A stretch of 64,000 nucleotides of DNA, from NCBI RefSeq assembly GCF_008831285.2, contig NC_045141.1, forward strand, positions 18,224,848-18,288,847. Reading direction: 5' to 3'. Below are positions 12,017 to 25,000 of the stretch, in pieces. Position numbers and translations under genes: made by a program. Each line of letters opens with the position of its first letter. Position 1 is the stretch's first letter. The notes under the pieces are model-generated. The model was not told where the DNA came from. It saw nothing but the letters and a program-made list of their open reading frames with translations, and did no database searches. The DNA is from Nymphaea colorata. Lineage: Eukaryota; Streptophyta; Magnoliopsida; Nymphaeales; Nymphaeaceae.

Positions 12017-12194
12017 GAACACATAATGATCATTATATATATATATTTATTTATTTATTTATTTATATATTTATAGAGAGAGAGAAAGAGATTCTCATAG
12101 TGGTAGAAGATAGTGGTACGCTTGAATTTTCTCTTCTTTGCTATGTTCACAATGGCAAACAATGCGGTGATCCATAAGTGTACATGTAATACTG
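10676..12194. other. Spacer downstream of the minus-strand gene, with an AT microsatellite
   Basis: No gene is supported. A long (AT)n run at 11967-12011 is flanked by a direct repeat AAGAACACATAATGATCATT (11946-11965 and 12015-12034), so the microsatellite sits inside a ~69-bp tandem duplication. The 3'UTR of the minus-strand gene ending at 12195 presumably lies in the right part of this interval. Confidence 0.45.
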
Positions 12195-15100
12195 TCAAGA
12201 TTTGTCTAGTAAATTCTCCAGGTACAAATTGAGGATATATCTAGATGCCGACTGCACATCCAATCTCTTTTCGCTTGGCTCGTATCTCCCATTCCTGAGT
12301 TGGTATCTATGTGTAACTGCAGAAATAGTGTAATATTTCCCTTCAATTGTAATGGATTCCCCACATTGCATGTTCTGTCAAGAAAAGAGAACATCAAACT
12401 TGTGACAAAGGATTCTCGGATTCATAATATTATATGAACAGGCATTAACTATTTTCTTTCCCAAGTAACTTAATCTCTAGATGCCCACACACAGATATGA
12501 TGCATATGAAGCAGACAGGTATATAATGTAAAACCGATTCCTATTTCAAAAACCTGTCACAGAACAGCTTTATTGGCTAAAACAATTAAACCACAAGATG
12601 TTAGCATATTCCAAACCCTAGACGTTCCATTGCTCTACACCAGTTGCAAAGTGGCAATCTCTATCTGTATATGCATGTACTTATTACCAAAGGGGAAAAC
12701 AAACAAAGAGGAACAGTAGACAACACTTGGACAAACACTTGGACAAATTAAGTATCCAGTAGAAATAACCACCATTAGTTAAAAAGCTGAAAGTGGAACT
12801 TCTTGCTGGTCCATGGCAATCTAGATGTGAATAATGTAGTGGAACATCAAGCCAATCAATCCCTGCCATTTTGTTTCCATCAACTTACATGTAGACAAAT
12901 TTATTTGTTTTATACCAATGTACAGCTGCTTTTATCCTTATTTTTTTTTCACTCTCAAAAGTCAAATCTAGTAGGACCCACGACAAATCCAAAGTGGAGA
13001 ACGACAAAAGCTTACCACAGAAGCAACATGAAGATACACTGGCCGGTGTCAATGAAAAAATAAAGGAGCAGAATAGGATGTCAAATCCAGGATAACTACA
13101 ACATGCATGGTCCAATATTTTTAACTCCACAATGGAGTTGCCAACTGCTCCATGTTTCATGGTGCTCTAAGAAGAAATTAAGTTTGAAAGCAAAAAACTA
13201 AACAAAAAAAATATCATCCAATGGACCACAAATCTGGACAAATCTTTGCAAGTTACAAGCCGCAAGTCTACTAGTGCAAGATTAGTAACCAAACACCAAA
13301 AAAAACTCAAAAATAAGAATCCGTTTAAGAGCATCACCAAATATAGCTGTTTTCAAGCATTTGTATCAAGATGAAACAATAAGTGACACATGATGCAACA
13401 CGCCAAAAGGAGGAAAAATCATTTGAAAACAGTGAACAAAATGCTTCTCAGTGCATATTTTGGGTTCTTAAGTGAAAGAACAAGGCTCTTTACACTCAGT
13501 AAAGCAAACATGAAAAGATATTGCAGATATAAAATAGCAATATGATCAGCTCTCCTATAAATTGAATAATATAGTAATGTAGACATCAAAAACTTTGAAT
13601 TTTACTCTCTCAGCTTATACATGGGTTCACACAGAGAGAAGACCCTATTACAGGTCATTTTCCTCCCAAAAGGGTCTTGCATCTACATAAGTCTTCTGTT
13701 TCACTTTCATTGTCAACACATTTTGAAGTACATACAAGTTGAGAAGTCACACAATGTTAAAATTAGATGTTACATAATGGATTCCAATAAACTTCATCAG
13801 CAGGACATGGGCTGATCAGTAGTAAAACTTCTTGTTCCTAGCACAAGGTCAGCTCACAAGTGTTTAATGATTTCATCAAGTTTGCTAATTGTTCTATGGA
13901 TGAATATATATAAGTTCAAGAGTGGATTATAGTTATGCCAGGTTACTGAATGATCATCCATCATATACATGCTTGCAGATCTACTTAAAAAAAAACAATA
14001 ATGTTTTATGAATTTCTGTGAAAATTATTAGAAAAGACACCAGAAATGATAAATTATTTGATGGAAGCATTCCTACTTTCCATGTCAGATCTCATTACAT
14101 ACCATTTATTTAGTTTCAAATAAATCAATGTATGAAGTGAATATACAAAAAACCAAGTTGGAGTATCCATTTTCCATAGCCGTTTTTCCTCTTTTTTTTG
14201 CCATAGCTAAAACTTCCTCTAATTATCTAACAAACTTATTAAAGAATAAACAGACTTATAATATGCTAGTTATTGTTTACATGGGAGAAGCATTACATTA
14301 AGAATTCCCCATTACTAGTGACAACTGATAATCCTGCTCAACCACTCATCTACCAAATAGACTTCCAACCTATAGATATTGAACTTTCTAGTTGTGCTGA
14401 CTCCTGAGGAAACCTCCTCCCACCTTTCTCCCCAGTAACGTAATTTTTTTCAAGAACTACTGTGGTCTTGATGGAAGTCAGGTATTTCTGTCAACCCTTC
14501 ATATTATAGGTATCCTCTTATGTCATCTACTAGACTACTATCAACAAGCTTCTCAAGTGATGGCAACCATATAGAAGATTGGGTGGTGAACTTTGCATTG
14601 TGTGGAAGAACGGCATTTTTAGAGGAAAACGACACCACTTCAAATACCTAAGGATTCAGCTCTTTTCTGCAGGTCTTTCTTTGCTGCTTATATCATTTGG
14701 AACCAGTTCGATGTCAGCTGGTTGCACGTAATTGATGCTTCTTACTTAGTATGTTGTACTTCAATAACATTTTGATCCTTTTCAAGATAAAAGAGGGAAA
14801 AAACGAAAAGGAAACCTTCATCGAATTGTAAGAAAAATCATGACAAGAAACATGTAAGAAATTGAAACTAACTAGATATAACAACACCATCAGCCCTGGG
14901 AATATCTCTTTCCATCACGTTATCTATTCTGTAGAAAAAATTGATCGACCAAGGCTTCTCACAAGAAGATGAACTGTAACAGCTATCCACTATAAAGGGT
15001 CCTTGAGTAGTAAATACAAGCTTTCTAGTTAGATTCTGTGTGCACGTCCAACTGGTACTTAAAGAAACATAAGCTCATTCAAACATGAATAAAATGCTTG

Positions 15101-16353
15101 TTCACCTTTATATGAGTGATAAAAGCTGCATGATAAATCCAGAAAAACTCTGTCTATTCTTCTATATCTTCTTATCCAAATTCATGACTTTCACCAAATT
15201 CACAACCCGGACATGTGACTATAGTCATCTATCGTTTTTTAGAAACTTGATTATGAAGGCAGTTTGCTTTAGCTGCTATTAGAAACTGGAATAGAGCTTA
15301 GAGACTGAGGGCTAACCACGTCCCCAGAACGCTTTAATAAGGCCATTAAGGAGATGGCGAGGAAAGCAAACCACTGTTCACGATAATAAGAGCTGTGAAC
15401 TTCGGCAGTTAGAGCTAATCGTCGCCTACCTGTTCTTTTCCAAGAAGCCTGCATGAGGGAAATGGAGGCAAAAAGACTACTGTGCAATATCAACGCTCAC
15501 ATATATTGTCAGTGACTTGGGTTCACAATTTGTAACTTACATAGGTTTGGAAGGGCGGATAAAGACGATATGCAGTGAATCCGTGAGTTTTTATTAGTAC
15601 TTACATTAGTAGTACAAAGTAGAAGAGATTTCATAGCCGAAATGAAGGGAATATCTCCTTCAAGTAACTCACCTATATACTTCAACGCTAAATAACAGAT
15701 GCCACGAAAAGTAGGTAGCCTTGAATTTTTATAACATTGGGGAATGCAGGTGTAGCTGAAACAAACTGGGTAAGGCGTGATGGTCAGGACCCAACATAAC
15801 CGATAATTTTTCTTCCCTTTTTTCTCTCGTACGAGACAGAGCTGCTTCTTCCTTCAGTCTTAGACTCTTGGTCATATTTGCAATTCTAAAGTAATTGGGC
15901 CTTCACTTAGAAAATTGTTTCTCAATATTGATGGAGGAACAGAGTAACTTGACAGGAGCAAGGAGGCCAAGATACATCTCTCATGAACTAATAATGCAAA
16001 TAGAGAATCTAAAGAACGAGCAGAGAAAAAAACAACAAAAAGTAGACAAAATCGCATGGTTCTCACAGATGGGAAGCAACGGACACCAAGGTTGGTAGGA
16101 GGTGGAGTGATTTCTACAACATGGTAAGGATGGCGATCACGATCGTCTTTCTCTTTCTCCCTCTTCCTGCAGAATACTCGGACTCCGCTCGACTGCAACT
16201 CCCCATGGTCCACCAAATACCAATTACTAATTTAAATGTGCGATTCAATCAGATTTTTCCAACAACAACAAGAGGATGAAGGAGAACAACAGGAAGACCT
16301 ATTTTACCGTCATATACCTTAAATAACAGAGCTCCACCAGCCGGTAGCGCCAT
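12195..16353 (-). CDS. Conserved small plant protein of unknown function, probably plastid-targeted
   Basis: Reading the minus strand, three exons are proposed: 16318-16353 (ATG, 12 codons), 16067-16192 (42 codons) and 12195-12374 (59 codons plus TGA). All joins are phase 0, giving about 113 residues. The core is conserved-looking: PYHVVEITPPPTNLGVRC in exon 2, then MQCGESITIEG, YTISAVTHRYQLRNGRYEP and SEKRLDVQSASRYILNLYL in exon 3. I recognise this pattern from plant proteomes but cannot attach a named function. Exon 2 ends at a GTGAGA donor, and exon 3 has a clean TTTTCTTGACAG acceptor. The intron between them is 3.7 kb and holds copy B of the dispersed duplication. The N-terminus (MALPAGG..., then VRVFCRKREKEK) suits a short plastid transit peptide followed by a basic stretch. 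Exon 1 and the exon-2 acceptor (TTGCAG at 16193-16198) are the least certain parts; CTGCAG nearer the exon is an alternative but breaks the frame. Confidence 0.75.
13663..13985. repeat. Copy B of the dispersed duplication (MITE-free)
   Basis: This is the uninterrupted homologue of 10021-10136 plus 10463-10675 and lies in the large intron of the minus-strand conserved gene. It preserves the empty site, reading ACATAATGGATTCCAATAAAC where copy A carries the 326-bp insert. No coding sequence is apparent. Confidence 0.65.
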
Positions 16354-19087
16354 TCTCTCCCCTTCCCTCTCCCTCACTATCTCTAAACTGACGGCCCCAA
16401 ATATCGTAACCAAGGATCCCATTTATGGCTCGGATTCAATTGTGGTGTGTCATCGCTGGCCCCACTCTTCGTGGCAAAATCTGCGTGCCCCATAACATCG
16501 ATCCAAGCTTTCTGGAATAATGGCGACAAATTCCAGGCAAAGTGCTTTCACTTGCACGACGGGTGAAATTTCTCAAGGATATTCGGACTCTCTCATGGCC
16601 GACGTTTTTTTTTTTTTTTCGCCTTCGTATTTTGGTATAAATTTTCGTTTTCGTGAAATTTAACATCATACAACACTGGGACAAGCCCGTTAAAATTTAG
16701 TAAATAAATTAACCTTGTGAGTCTGATCTTTTAGAATCTGAAAACACTTGAAAAGCAGAAGCTTTTGAATCATTCTATCTTCAAGCGCGAGTAATGGAAG
16801 AGAGGTTAATTCCATCAAACGAGGATTATTTATCCAAAAAGCTGAAACCTTATCGTTCAATCAGGATTACTTTTGGTGCTTCAAATGACATACTCACTGT
16901 GTTTTAACAGTAACGTTTCGGATCAGATAAAGAGATGAAATCTTTTTAAAAAGTTCATCTGTTGTAAGTGTCAGCTCAGCATGTAAAATAAACCATCCAA
17001 GATTCGCCTATCAAAGAAAATGTGACCAAGATCCATTTTCCAGGTCTGTCATCATCTTCTAAGTATAATATTTTGCATTCACTGGTTGTCTTCTTTCACA
17101 GTAAGCATTTTAAAACCTAGACATTCAATAAATAAAAATTACACTCAACTCAGTTAAGCACGAATCACATTCTAGGAGTTTGAGCTTAACGGCCAAAATC
17201 AAGCTCAATTTAGTTAACCAGGCTGAGCTCAGGTTTGTTAGCTCAAGCTAGACTCAAGTTTGAGCCGAGCAGGGGATATAGGTCCTTTAAAGTTTAAGTC
17301 AAGTTCGAGCTGTCTCGTCTCAGCCAGAAGTTTGATCATGAAAACCCTTTTCTTCCAGAGTTTAACACTTTTCAAGATTCCAAAATTTTAAGATAACATT
17401 GTTATAAACTCACAGTGGCAAAACAAACAGGAAAAAAAAAAAAGGAAAGGGAACATGTGGATGCTGAGAGCCTAAGATTCTATTGGATCTCCCGCGCTGC
17501 GGAATGGCTTTCACAAGTATGGAAGATTTTTTTCCGATTGTGAGCAGTAGATTTCCTTTCTTATGCGCATGATCTAATTTTAGACTTTAATTTTTTTTTA
17601 TTTTTACTTTATGAAAAAATCTCCTTTTGTATAAAATCCTCGAGGTACATTTATACAAAAATCTCCTTTTGTATAAAATCCTTGTTTTGGTGCTTGCGTG
17701 GACTTGCGCTACATTTTGGCTCAAGTTTAAGAAAGAATACACTAGAGCGTGACAGCATCCATAGGATTTGAACCTCTGACCCCTAAAATAATTAATAAAA
17801 TATACACTGCAACTCCTCATAAAACATCCTCTTCTCCTTACCTTCTCTTTGAATGGTTTCATGTGAGCGAGAGGCTAATCTCATCGACTGAGTGATGGCC
17901 GAAGGCCCTCCCCCCACCTTTCCCTTTATCTCCTAGGGTTTAAGGCTGCTTTATAATTTGCCAATTGACATGAGCTCTATGTGTCAGAGCTAATTCTGAT
18001 ATTAGAACGACCACAGGGTCTTGGCTCGAAGAGGGTCTGGGCTCAGCCAAAGACTTATGGACCCCTCTAAACAAGCAAGCTTCAGAATAAAGGTGTGTTT
18101 CAAATTTTAGATTGAAAGCTTGCCAAACTTTTCTTCTTTATAAAACCCATATAATAAACAAATGAGAGGATTTGAGATCAAACTTTCAGGTTTAAAGTTG
18201 GATGGGAGGAAAGATCTGACCTCAAATCATCAATTATGAGATTCTTGAATATCTCAAATCATCTCGAAACGCAAATGTCTCTCAAACATTAGAGAACTTT
18301 CAGGTTTTGGAAAGCCGCGTACTTTAAAGAGAATGTACCTAATATATGATATTTCCTATAGATGAAATTAAATGTTATGGAAGCTTTGTAAAAATTTCCG
18401 GTATCGCATAGTTGAATTGCCAAGGAATAACAACAAAAATTTATCAACTTGGAATGAGTCTTGGTGGGGATCGGGCGAAGTATATGATTCATCGGGCACC
18501 TAGTAGCCGGCCGGATGGCCGGTCAAATTTTCTTTGAGGTTCGGATCTAATACGACCCAATCCGTTTCCGGCGCCGAGTGGCTGGCCGGTAACCGGCGGG
18601 GGGCAGGCGGGGGAAGGAAGCGCGCGAAGATAAAAATGAGCGACTTACCTTGCGCGGCAAGGTTTTGAACATCGTCGGACGCGACCATCACTGTCGTCCG
18701 TCGTGGTCGTTCGTCGTGCGTGTGGCTGAAGAGGGCCACGCCGCCCGGCTGGTTCCGTCCTTTCGCAGCCTGAGATCGCGCGTGAAGATGTGGAAGGAGA
18801 TTCCTGCAGGTGCAGACCAGAAGATGCTTTCCTTCTCTCTCTCTCTCTCTCTCTCTCTAGGGTTCTCCTAGGGACCGATTCTACTGGTCTAATTGCCTGA
18901 ATAATTATTAAGTTCTAATTGGTTGCCCTTTTGATCGTTTGTAGGTTAATCGGTGCTTGTTTTGTTTCCACCTACTTCAGAGTTTCTAGTCTCGTGGCCA
19001 ATTATTGAACCACCTTTCGGTTTTCCAGCGTTTGAAGTGAAGGGAAACCGTCTTTTTCGTTGTCTTCTCGATAGAGTCATCTGCACC
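16354..19087. promoter_or_regulatory. Divergent intergenic region between the minus-strand gene and oligoribonuclease
   Basis: The two genes point away from each other across 2.7 kb, so both promoters lie here. The 5' region of the oligoribonuclease gene is GC-richer from about 18500 and carries a (CT)n tract at 18834-18859, typical of plant leaders. The frame of the oligoribonuclease start is closed by TAA at 18947-18949. Around 17150-17330 is a stretch dominated by GAGCTCAAG-type words, seen again in an oligoribonuclease intron near 26810-27250, probably a transposon family. A repeated AATCTCCTTTTGTATAAAATCC pair occurs near 17620-17690. No additional gene could be built. Confidence 0.45.
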
Positions 19088-22000
19088 ATGAAAGATCTCG
19101 GCAACATCTTCAGCGTTCTTAGCTTGGACGTTGGAGACGACAAGGATCAAACGGCCGTTGGCGCGCCTACGGATGCACGGAAGCAGTCAGGTCTGGTATC
19201 GGCTTCATTTATTACGTTCCCTTTTTTCATGATGGGTGTGATTAAACGGATATGGTATCGATCGTATCGAGAGTTCGTTTGGACTTCTCTCCGATTTCTT
19301 TGTTCCTTCTGCAAATGTTAGCGGACCCATACAGGGTTTTGGTAACTATAAAGCCAAGCAGACAACCAAGCGATCAGGTTTAGCTATTGTTGGGTACTGA
19401 ACTCAAATTTAAGTTACCTCATCAGGTGCACTCATGCATCTCTCTAGCTGCTTTCGTGCATGAGGCTTTTCTGTATCTAAGCTTGTTGGGCGCTTGTGCA
19501 ACACTGTTAATGCGTGAATTTATTATAGGCTGCTGCTGAAGCATCCGAGGAGAATGTCATGTGCCCAGCGGTTATGCATGTGAGGGCACCGTTTCTCAAA
19601 TTCGACCTCCAGCGTGTTTTTCTCCTTTTAGGCATTTCTGTGTAGGTTTTTCTATTATCTGGGAGATACATGTTTATCCTTCTCATCTTTTGTTCTATCT
19701 TAGTCAGCACGGCAACCGTCAGCCTGACAACCTCTTTTTGGTTCAATGCAATGGCTTTCTCATTAAAGAACCGGAAATTGTATAAGTTATCTATGGGTAG
19801 TAGGGCAACCAAAATTATTTAATGTGCTCCATGTCCTGGAACGATATAGTTGGCTATGTTCCTATTCGTTTATTTTCTCAAAAATAAGCAAATTATTAGT
19901 AGTAGCCATCATCTACCTGGGAAATTTATAAGATCGATATCTGTGTTGTAAATACAGCATCACCAATCCCATTTTTGGGAGCTCAACGTGTAGACTTTAG
20001 TACTATGTTTTTTAATACATGAACATACAAGTTTAATGGAGATCTTCCGAATTCCCTTTACCTTTTCAAGGAAAAAATTATGCTCCGTTTGATGTTTGGA
20101 TGTCATAATGGTAGTTTCTTTAAAGTTCATGATTGTGGATCAATATTACCTTGCTTGAAGGATCTATATGTTATTTTTTTGGTCAATTTAAAGATGCATA
20201 ACTGCATAGGCAATAAATTTCATTACCTGTACATGGATTTGAGTGGTCCTATGGTGCACATTGAACTGGTTTAGTCTTCATTCGACATGTGGTTCCCTAC
20301 TTTTTCGTGGCTCAACATGTACATATTCTTAGCTTGGTTAGTTTTTTTAGCATAATTTATTGGAATGATAATTGCTATGTGAATTCTGGTACAGGGAAGA
20401 AAAAACCAGTAAACGTGCAGATTTCTGAAGCAGATGAAGAATGCCCACCAGCGGAGGGATCTTCAGAAAGATTCAGGTCACCTCTTGTGTGGATTGACTT
20501 GGAAATGACTGGTAAGAGTTAAGTCCATTTCCAACTAACATAATAGCACTAAATGACGAATTGAGATGTGATCCGCCTTGTGTTTTACGCAACCTGCACT
20601 AGTAACCATATTTATGCCCCTGATACCTTAACACACTAACAAGAAAATGGATGGTTCTAAACTTCTAATGGTGTGTTTGATTGCTATGGTTTAGGAGACC
20701 GACTTGCTAAAAGATCCTCTTCTGCTAATTGTTGTTTTAACTTGACGTATTATGAATGGTTTATAAAAAGCTGCAAGCCATTGTCATGGAAAACTTTTTT
20801 TATTCGAAAAAAGCGAAAAAATGTTAAAAACAAGTTGGCCAAAAAATGGTAAAAAACACATCTTTTGAAAAAAAAACCCAAAACAAAACGAAGTGCGAAA
20901 AAGTGCTTTTATTCTTCTTTTTTTTTGCATTTCTTGAATTTTTTCACTTCATTACATTTTTTAGTGACCAAATTTTTATTTTCACATTTTATTTTAGTTT
21001 TTCTGACTTTTTAAAAATTTGCTGAGATTTTTCCGAAAAAGGTAACTTTGCCATTTTATACCTGAAAACGATATTTGTGACAATGCAGTGAGGTCACATT
21101 TACATGTGAAGTGTAAAAATTACTTTTCTAGATATCTGAATATTTATCTTCTCATGTCTTATTTTGTGGAAGGCTTTAGAAAATTAAAGGACTTGCCCTG
21201 GAAAAGGGATCACAAAGAGAATTTCAGAATAATTATATGAGAGTGAAAGTTTTTAACTATTTCAAATATTTTGTTGTGAATGCATGTTAAAATTTTATAA
21301 AAACAAGATTCTGAAAAAGAAGAATTTCCAGACATTTTTCTTGTGCATAGATATGAAAAATCATAAAAATACACTCAGATGCATTGGCATTACTGAATGA
21401 TGTTTAATAAATTGAAGAAAATAACTTGCTGAAGGTAATAGAGCATTCTTAATGAAATATAACTACAGACTTGAAAACAACAAAAGTCGCAAACAAACTT
21501 TTTTACCATAAACCAACTAGTTCTCAGCCCTGGAACATACAGTCGTACACCCATGAGAGTGTGATAGTGTGGTATTTGGATTCAAAGCATTCCAGCGAAA
21601 TCTTGATTGGGGCCAAGCTTTTGATGCAGTTCACTGGAGATTCTTGCTGTTCTGCTTTCCATAGATGGACTTGTGATTCGTGTTGATGGAATGGTTAAAT
21701 TCTTCCTTGTGTTCTTTTTGTATTGCTCTTGCTACTAATCTACGAATTTCTGTACCAGAATGTTTTCAAAGCATTGGTATTATGACGGGCAGACACAATT
21801 TTTAGTTCAACATACTAATGGAGGGGTGTAGTGCCTTAATAAGGATGGCATTCATGGATGGACAACACTTGCAGGGGTTGAACAAGTTATGCGCTTGCAA
21901 TTTGGAGAGAACACTAAGTGGAGATGAAACTCCACATGGATCTGGTGGTTTGATATGCTATGGCGCTATGCCTGGACAAAAGACAAAAAGTGACCCTAAG

Positions 22001-25000
22001 GAGAGTGGAGTGCATGACAACTGTCATTTAGAATGGTCAATGGATAATAGAAGGGCTCCTAAGAAATTTCTTATGGAACTATAACAGTGAAGAGAAAGAA
22101 ACCTATTTATGGATCAAATGGTATTGCCGACCAAATTGGTGGCTTGAGCAGTAGAGTAATAAAGTATGTTAGTGAGGCACTTCTAGTCAAGTTGTTATGG
22201 GCAATGTTGTCTTAGCTATGATAGATACCATAACTAGATGATGATTGAAATTGTACTCAAGGAGCTAGTTTTGGAATGTAATCTGCCTGCTTCAGGGAAA
22301 ATCCACAAACACTCTCTTGTATTTTATGTTGTGGTGTGTTGCCATGGTGTATATCTTTAATGACACTTCAAGTGCCAAAACTTTTTGGCCCTGAATGAAT
22401 ATCATATATTTAAGGAAAAGTTGCTGGTTGTTTCCAGGTTAAACAAGGGGTGCATTTGTTTTTGCTTTGGTGCATATTTCCTCCTTTACATTTCAAAAAA
22501 ACTTGAAGCGCTTCTGTGGCTATTTAGTAGTTACTGTAATTTGTAAAGATATCTGGTAACTGTTGTCTGGTCAAGTAGTGGGGCTAGGTCAAGTTGTTAA
22601 TCTTTTAATTTCTGGAAAAAGTCCATGCTATTTATAACTTATATTCTACTTCATTGTGAAATTGCTTTTTAATTTTATAGTTGCTATGATTTTTTTTGTG
22701 TATTGTTTTCTTTAGATTCTTCTTATTTTTATAGTTATTTTTGTAAAAAACTGATTTTTCATTTTTCTACGATCACAATTTTGATAAACGTTGTTCATTT
22801 TGTATTATTAAACGAACATTATTAAAGTTAAAGAAAATATGACTAACTTAATAATTGTTCATCATCAAATCACTCTTAAGATCATACCTATAACTAAGGT
22901 TAGGTTACAAAAAAAGAACACATTAATAATTACTTTTAGTGGGTTTGGTTTTTGTCTCTTACCAAACTGGTCTCGTATTTACATTCTCTCTCTATATATA
23001 TACATCTCTCTTTCTCTCTCTCAACATGTATATTTATTTTCTGGATTCCTGAGAAAAACAAACTTTCATCTTATATCTAGGCAAAACCTCAATGATAGAC
23101 AAACCTAATAATGACATTTGTGAGAATCATTACCATCCCGGACAGTTATTTCTATAGGCTTGGACATAAAGTTTCAAAAGCGGCATTTTGTCATAATTTA
23201 GATTTTTTTTTTTGTTCCACCTTTTAAATAAATTATCATTTGGATCACCAAAAATGCCATTCACATCCACTCGTACCAGTAAAATATGCAAATTATAAAG
23301 CAAATAACATGTTAAATGTTAGCCATCAGTTATATGTGTGTTACCTAGTTGAAGGCCCTTATGGCTCCTAACTTCCCATGTCCAACCAACGGACACAAAA
23401 GAGAGCAACTTAATGATATTCTTGACAAAAATTGACTGAAGCTTCCTTTTTTTGTTCGGGAAATATTGTAAAGAACATTCTGTTTCATGATTCCAGTTTT
23501 CATCCATACATTTATTCAATCAGTTTCTAACATTGCATCCTAGCATGTATGTTGGGAAAACGCTAGAAAGCAACTACCTTTTTTTGCCGCTTCATGTGGA
23601 GTTTATTTTACATCAACAAGGCTATTTCATTCTTGTACCATTTACATTTTGGGATTTAATGTGGTGTGTACTTGCTGTTCAGTATAGAAAATTTAAGTGA
23701 AAAATTATTTCACAAAAATTAAACTGTGGCCTAACATGATTTAACCAAAAAATTTGACCAAGTGAGGTGAAACACAGAGTTACCTATATCAGTCAAGAGT
23801 AAAATAACACAAGAATGATTACATATGGTGCAACTGAAATCAAAACTTCTTATAAAATTTTGTTAAAAGATCAAAATAGTTATTAAAATATTAAAGTAAA
23901 ACAGCTTAAAATATAATAGAAGTGTTTTTCAAATCTCACAAAGATCTTGCAATATGATGGCAGTATTTGCAAAATATCATGATAAAATCCTTTTTTCTGG
24001 CAGTAACATCATGATATTTCTAGAAATATCACTGATACTTTCGAAAATGATGGTAACTATACCGTGCCAATTTATAGCTGTCTGATAGTTGAGACCCTTG
24101 CTTCATTTTGTATGTCATGTTTAGTATATTGGTCGGGGCATTTTGAAGTTGATTGAACTTCGATTCTTCTTTTCTTTTCAGTGAAGTATAATCTTCTTGC
24201 TACTTTTCATAGGTTTGAATATTGATGTTGATAGGATTTTGGAGATTGCATGCATTATAACAGATGGGAAATTAACTCATTTGGCTGAGGTAACTTTATT
24301 TCCTTCTTTACTTCTCTCAAATTATAAGAGGAATAAAAAAATCTGTACTGTATATTTCAGATTGTGCTCTATTATTGTTATTATCATTATATATTTATAC
24401 TAAATTTTATATTTTTATGCATGAATTTTGTAATAGTAGCCAGTTATGTCTAATTCAAATACTAGCTTCCAATTTCTAACTTACTTTAGAATTTCGGATC
24501 AGAAAATACATATATATATATATATATATAAATAAAGCCCTAACAACTGCAAGCCTAAAAAGCATGGGCAAGGCTCATATACTACCCTCTCCCTTGAAAC
24601 AGCTGTTGGGCAGTATATATTATGGTTATCTAACCAACCTGTATCCCTTATCCACTTAGTGGAGTTAATCATGTATAATCCATTCAGTGGTGCTTTTAGG
24701 TAGGATCTGGTAGACAATGCTGACCTGATTGTATCATATTTTTATAGAGTTCGGTAGTATATGTGAAGATAAGTGAGCTCATTTCAAGATAGCGTACATG
24801 TCTAGACACAAAAAGATACAGAGGATTCATGAACAATTCTGTTGGCTGTTTGATTAATATGATCAAATTGTTTATATTCTATTAGTAAAGCAATTTTTTC
24901 GAAAGGTAAATGACAAGCATCTTTCTAAGCTGACAGCCTTTGTAATCATCTCAGTTAATAAGTAGAAGACAGTTGACGCCAGCTCGTGTTTCGGGTACTC

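Noticed and set aside
12195-16353. Identification of the small minus-strand protein as pTAC7/PAP12
   Set aside because: I considered it on size and plastid features, but the conserved motifs do not agree with what I recall of pTAC7, so I left it unnamed.
17741-17785. Minus-strand tRNA-like B-box (reverse complement GGTTCAAATCC)
   Set aside because: No cloverleaf could be drawn around it; probably a degraded SINE or chance.
18500-18739. Minus-strand frame with a good AAG|GTAAGT donor at about 18649, possible first exon of another gene
   Set aside because: No downstream exon with a matching phase or any homology could be found before 16.4 kb, and the encoded peptide resembles nothing I know.
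21818-22084. 88-codon frame in oligoribonuclease intron 2
   Set aside because: No recognisable domain or promoter; oligoribonuclease exons 2 and 3 join correctly around it.
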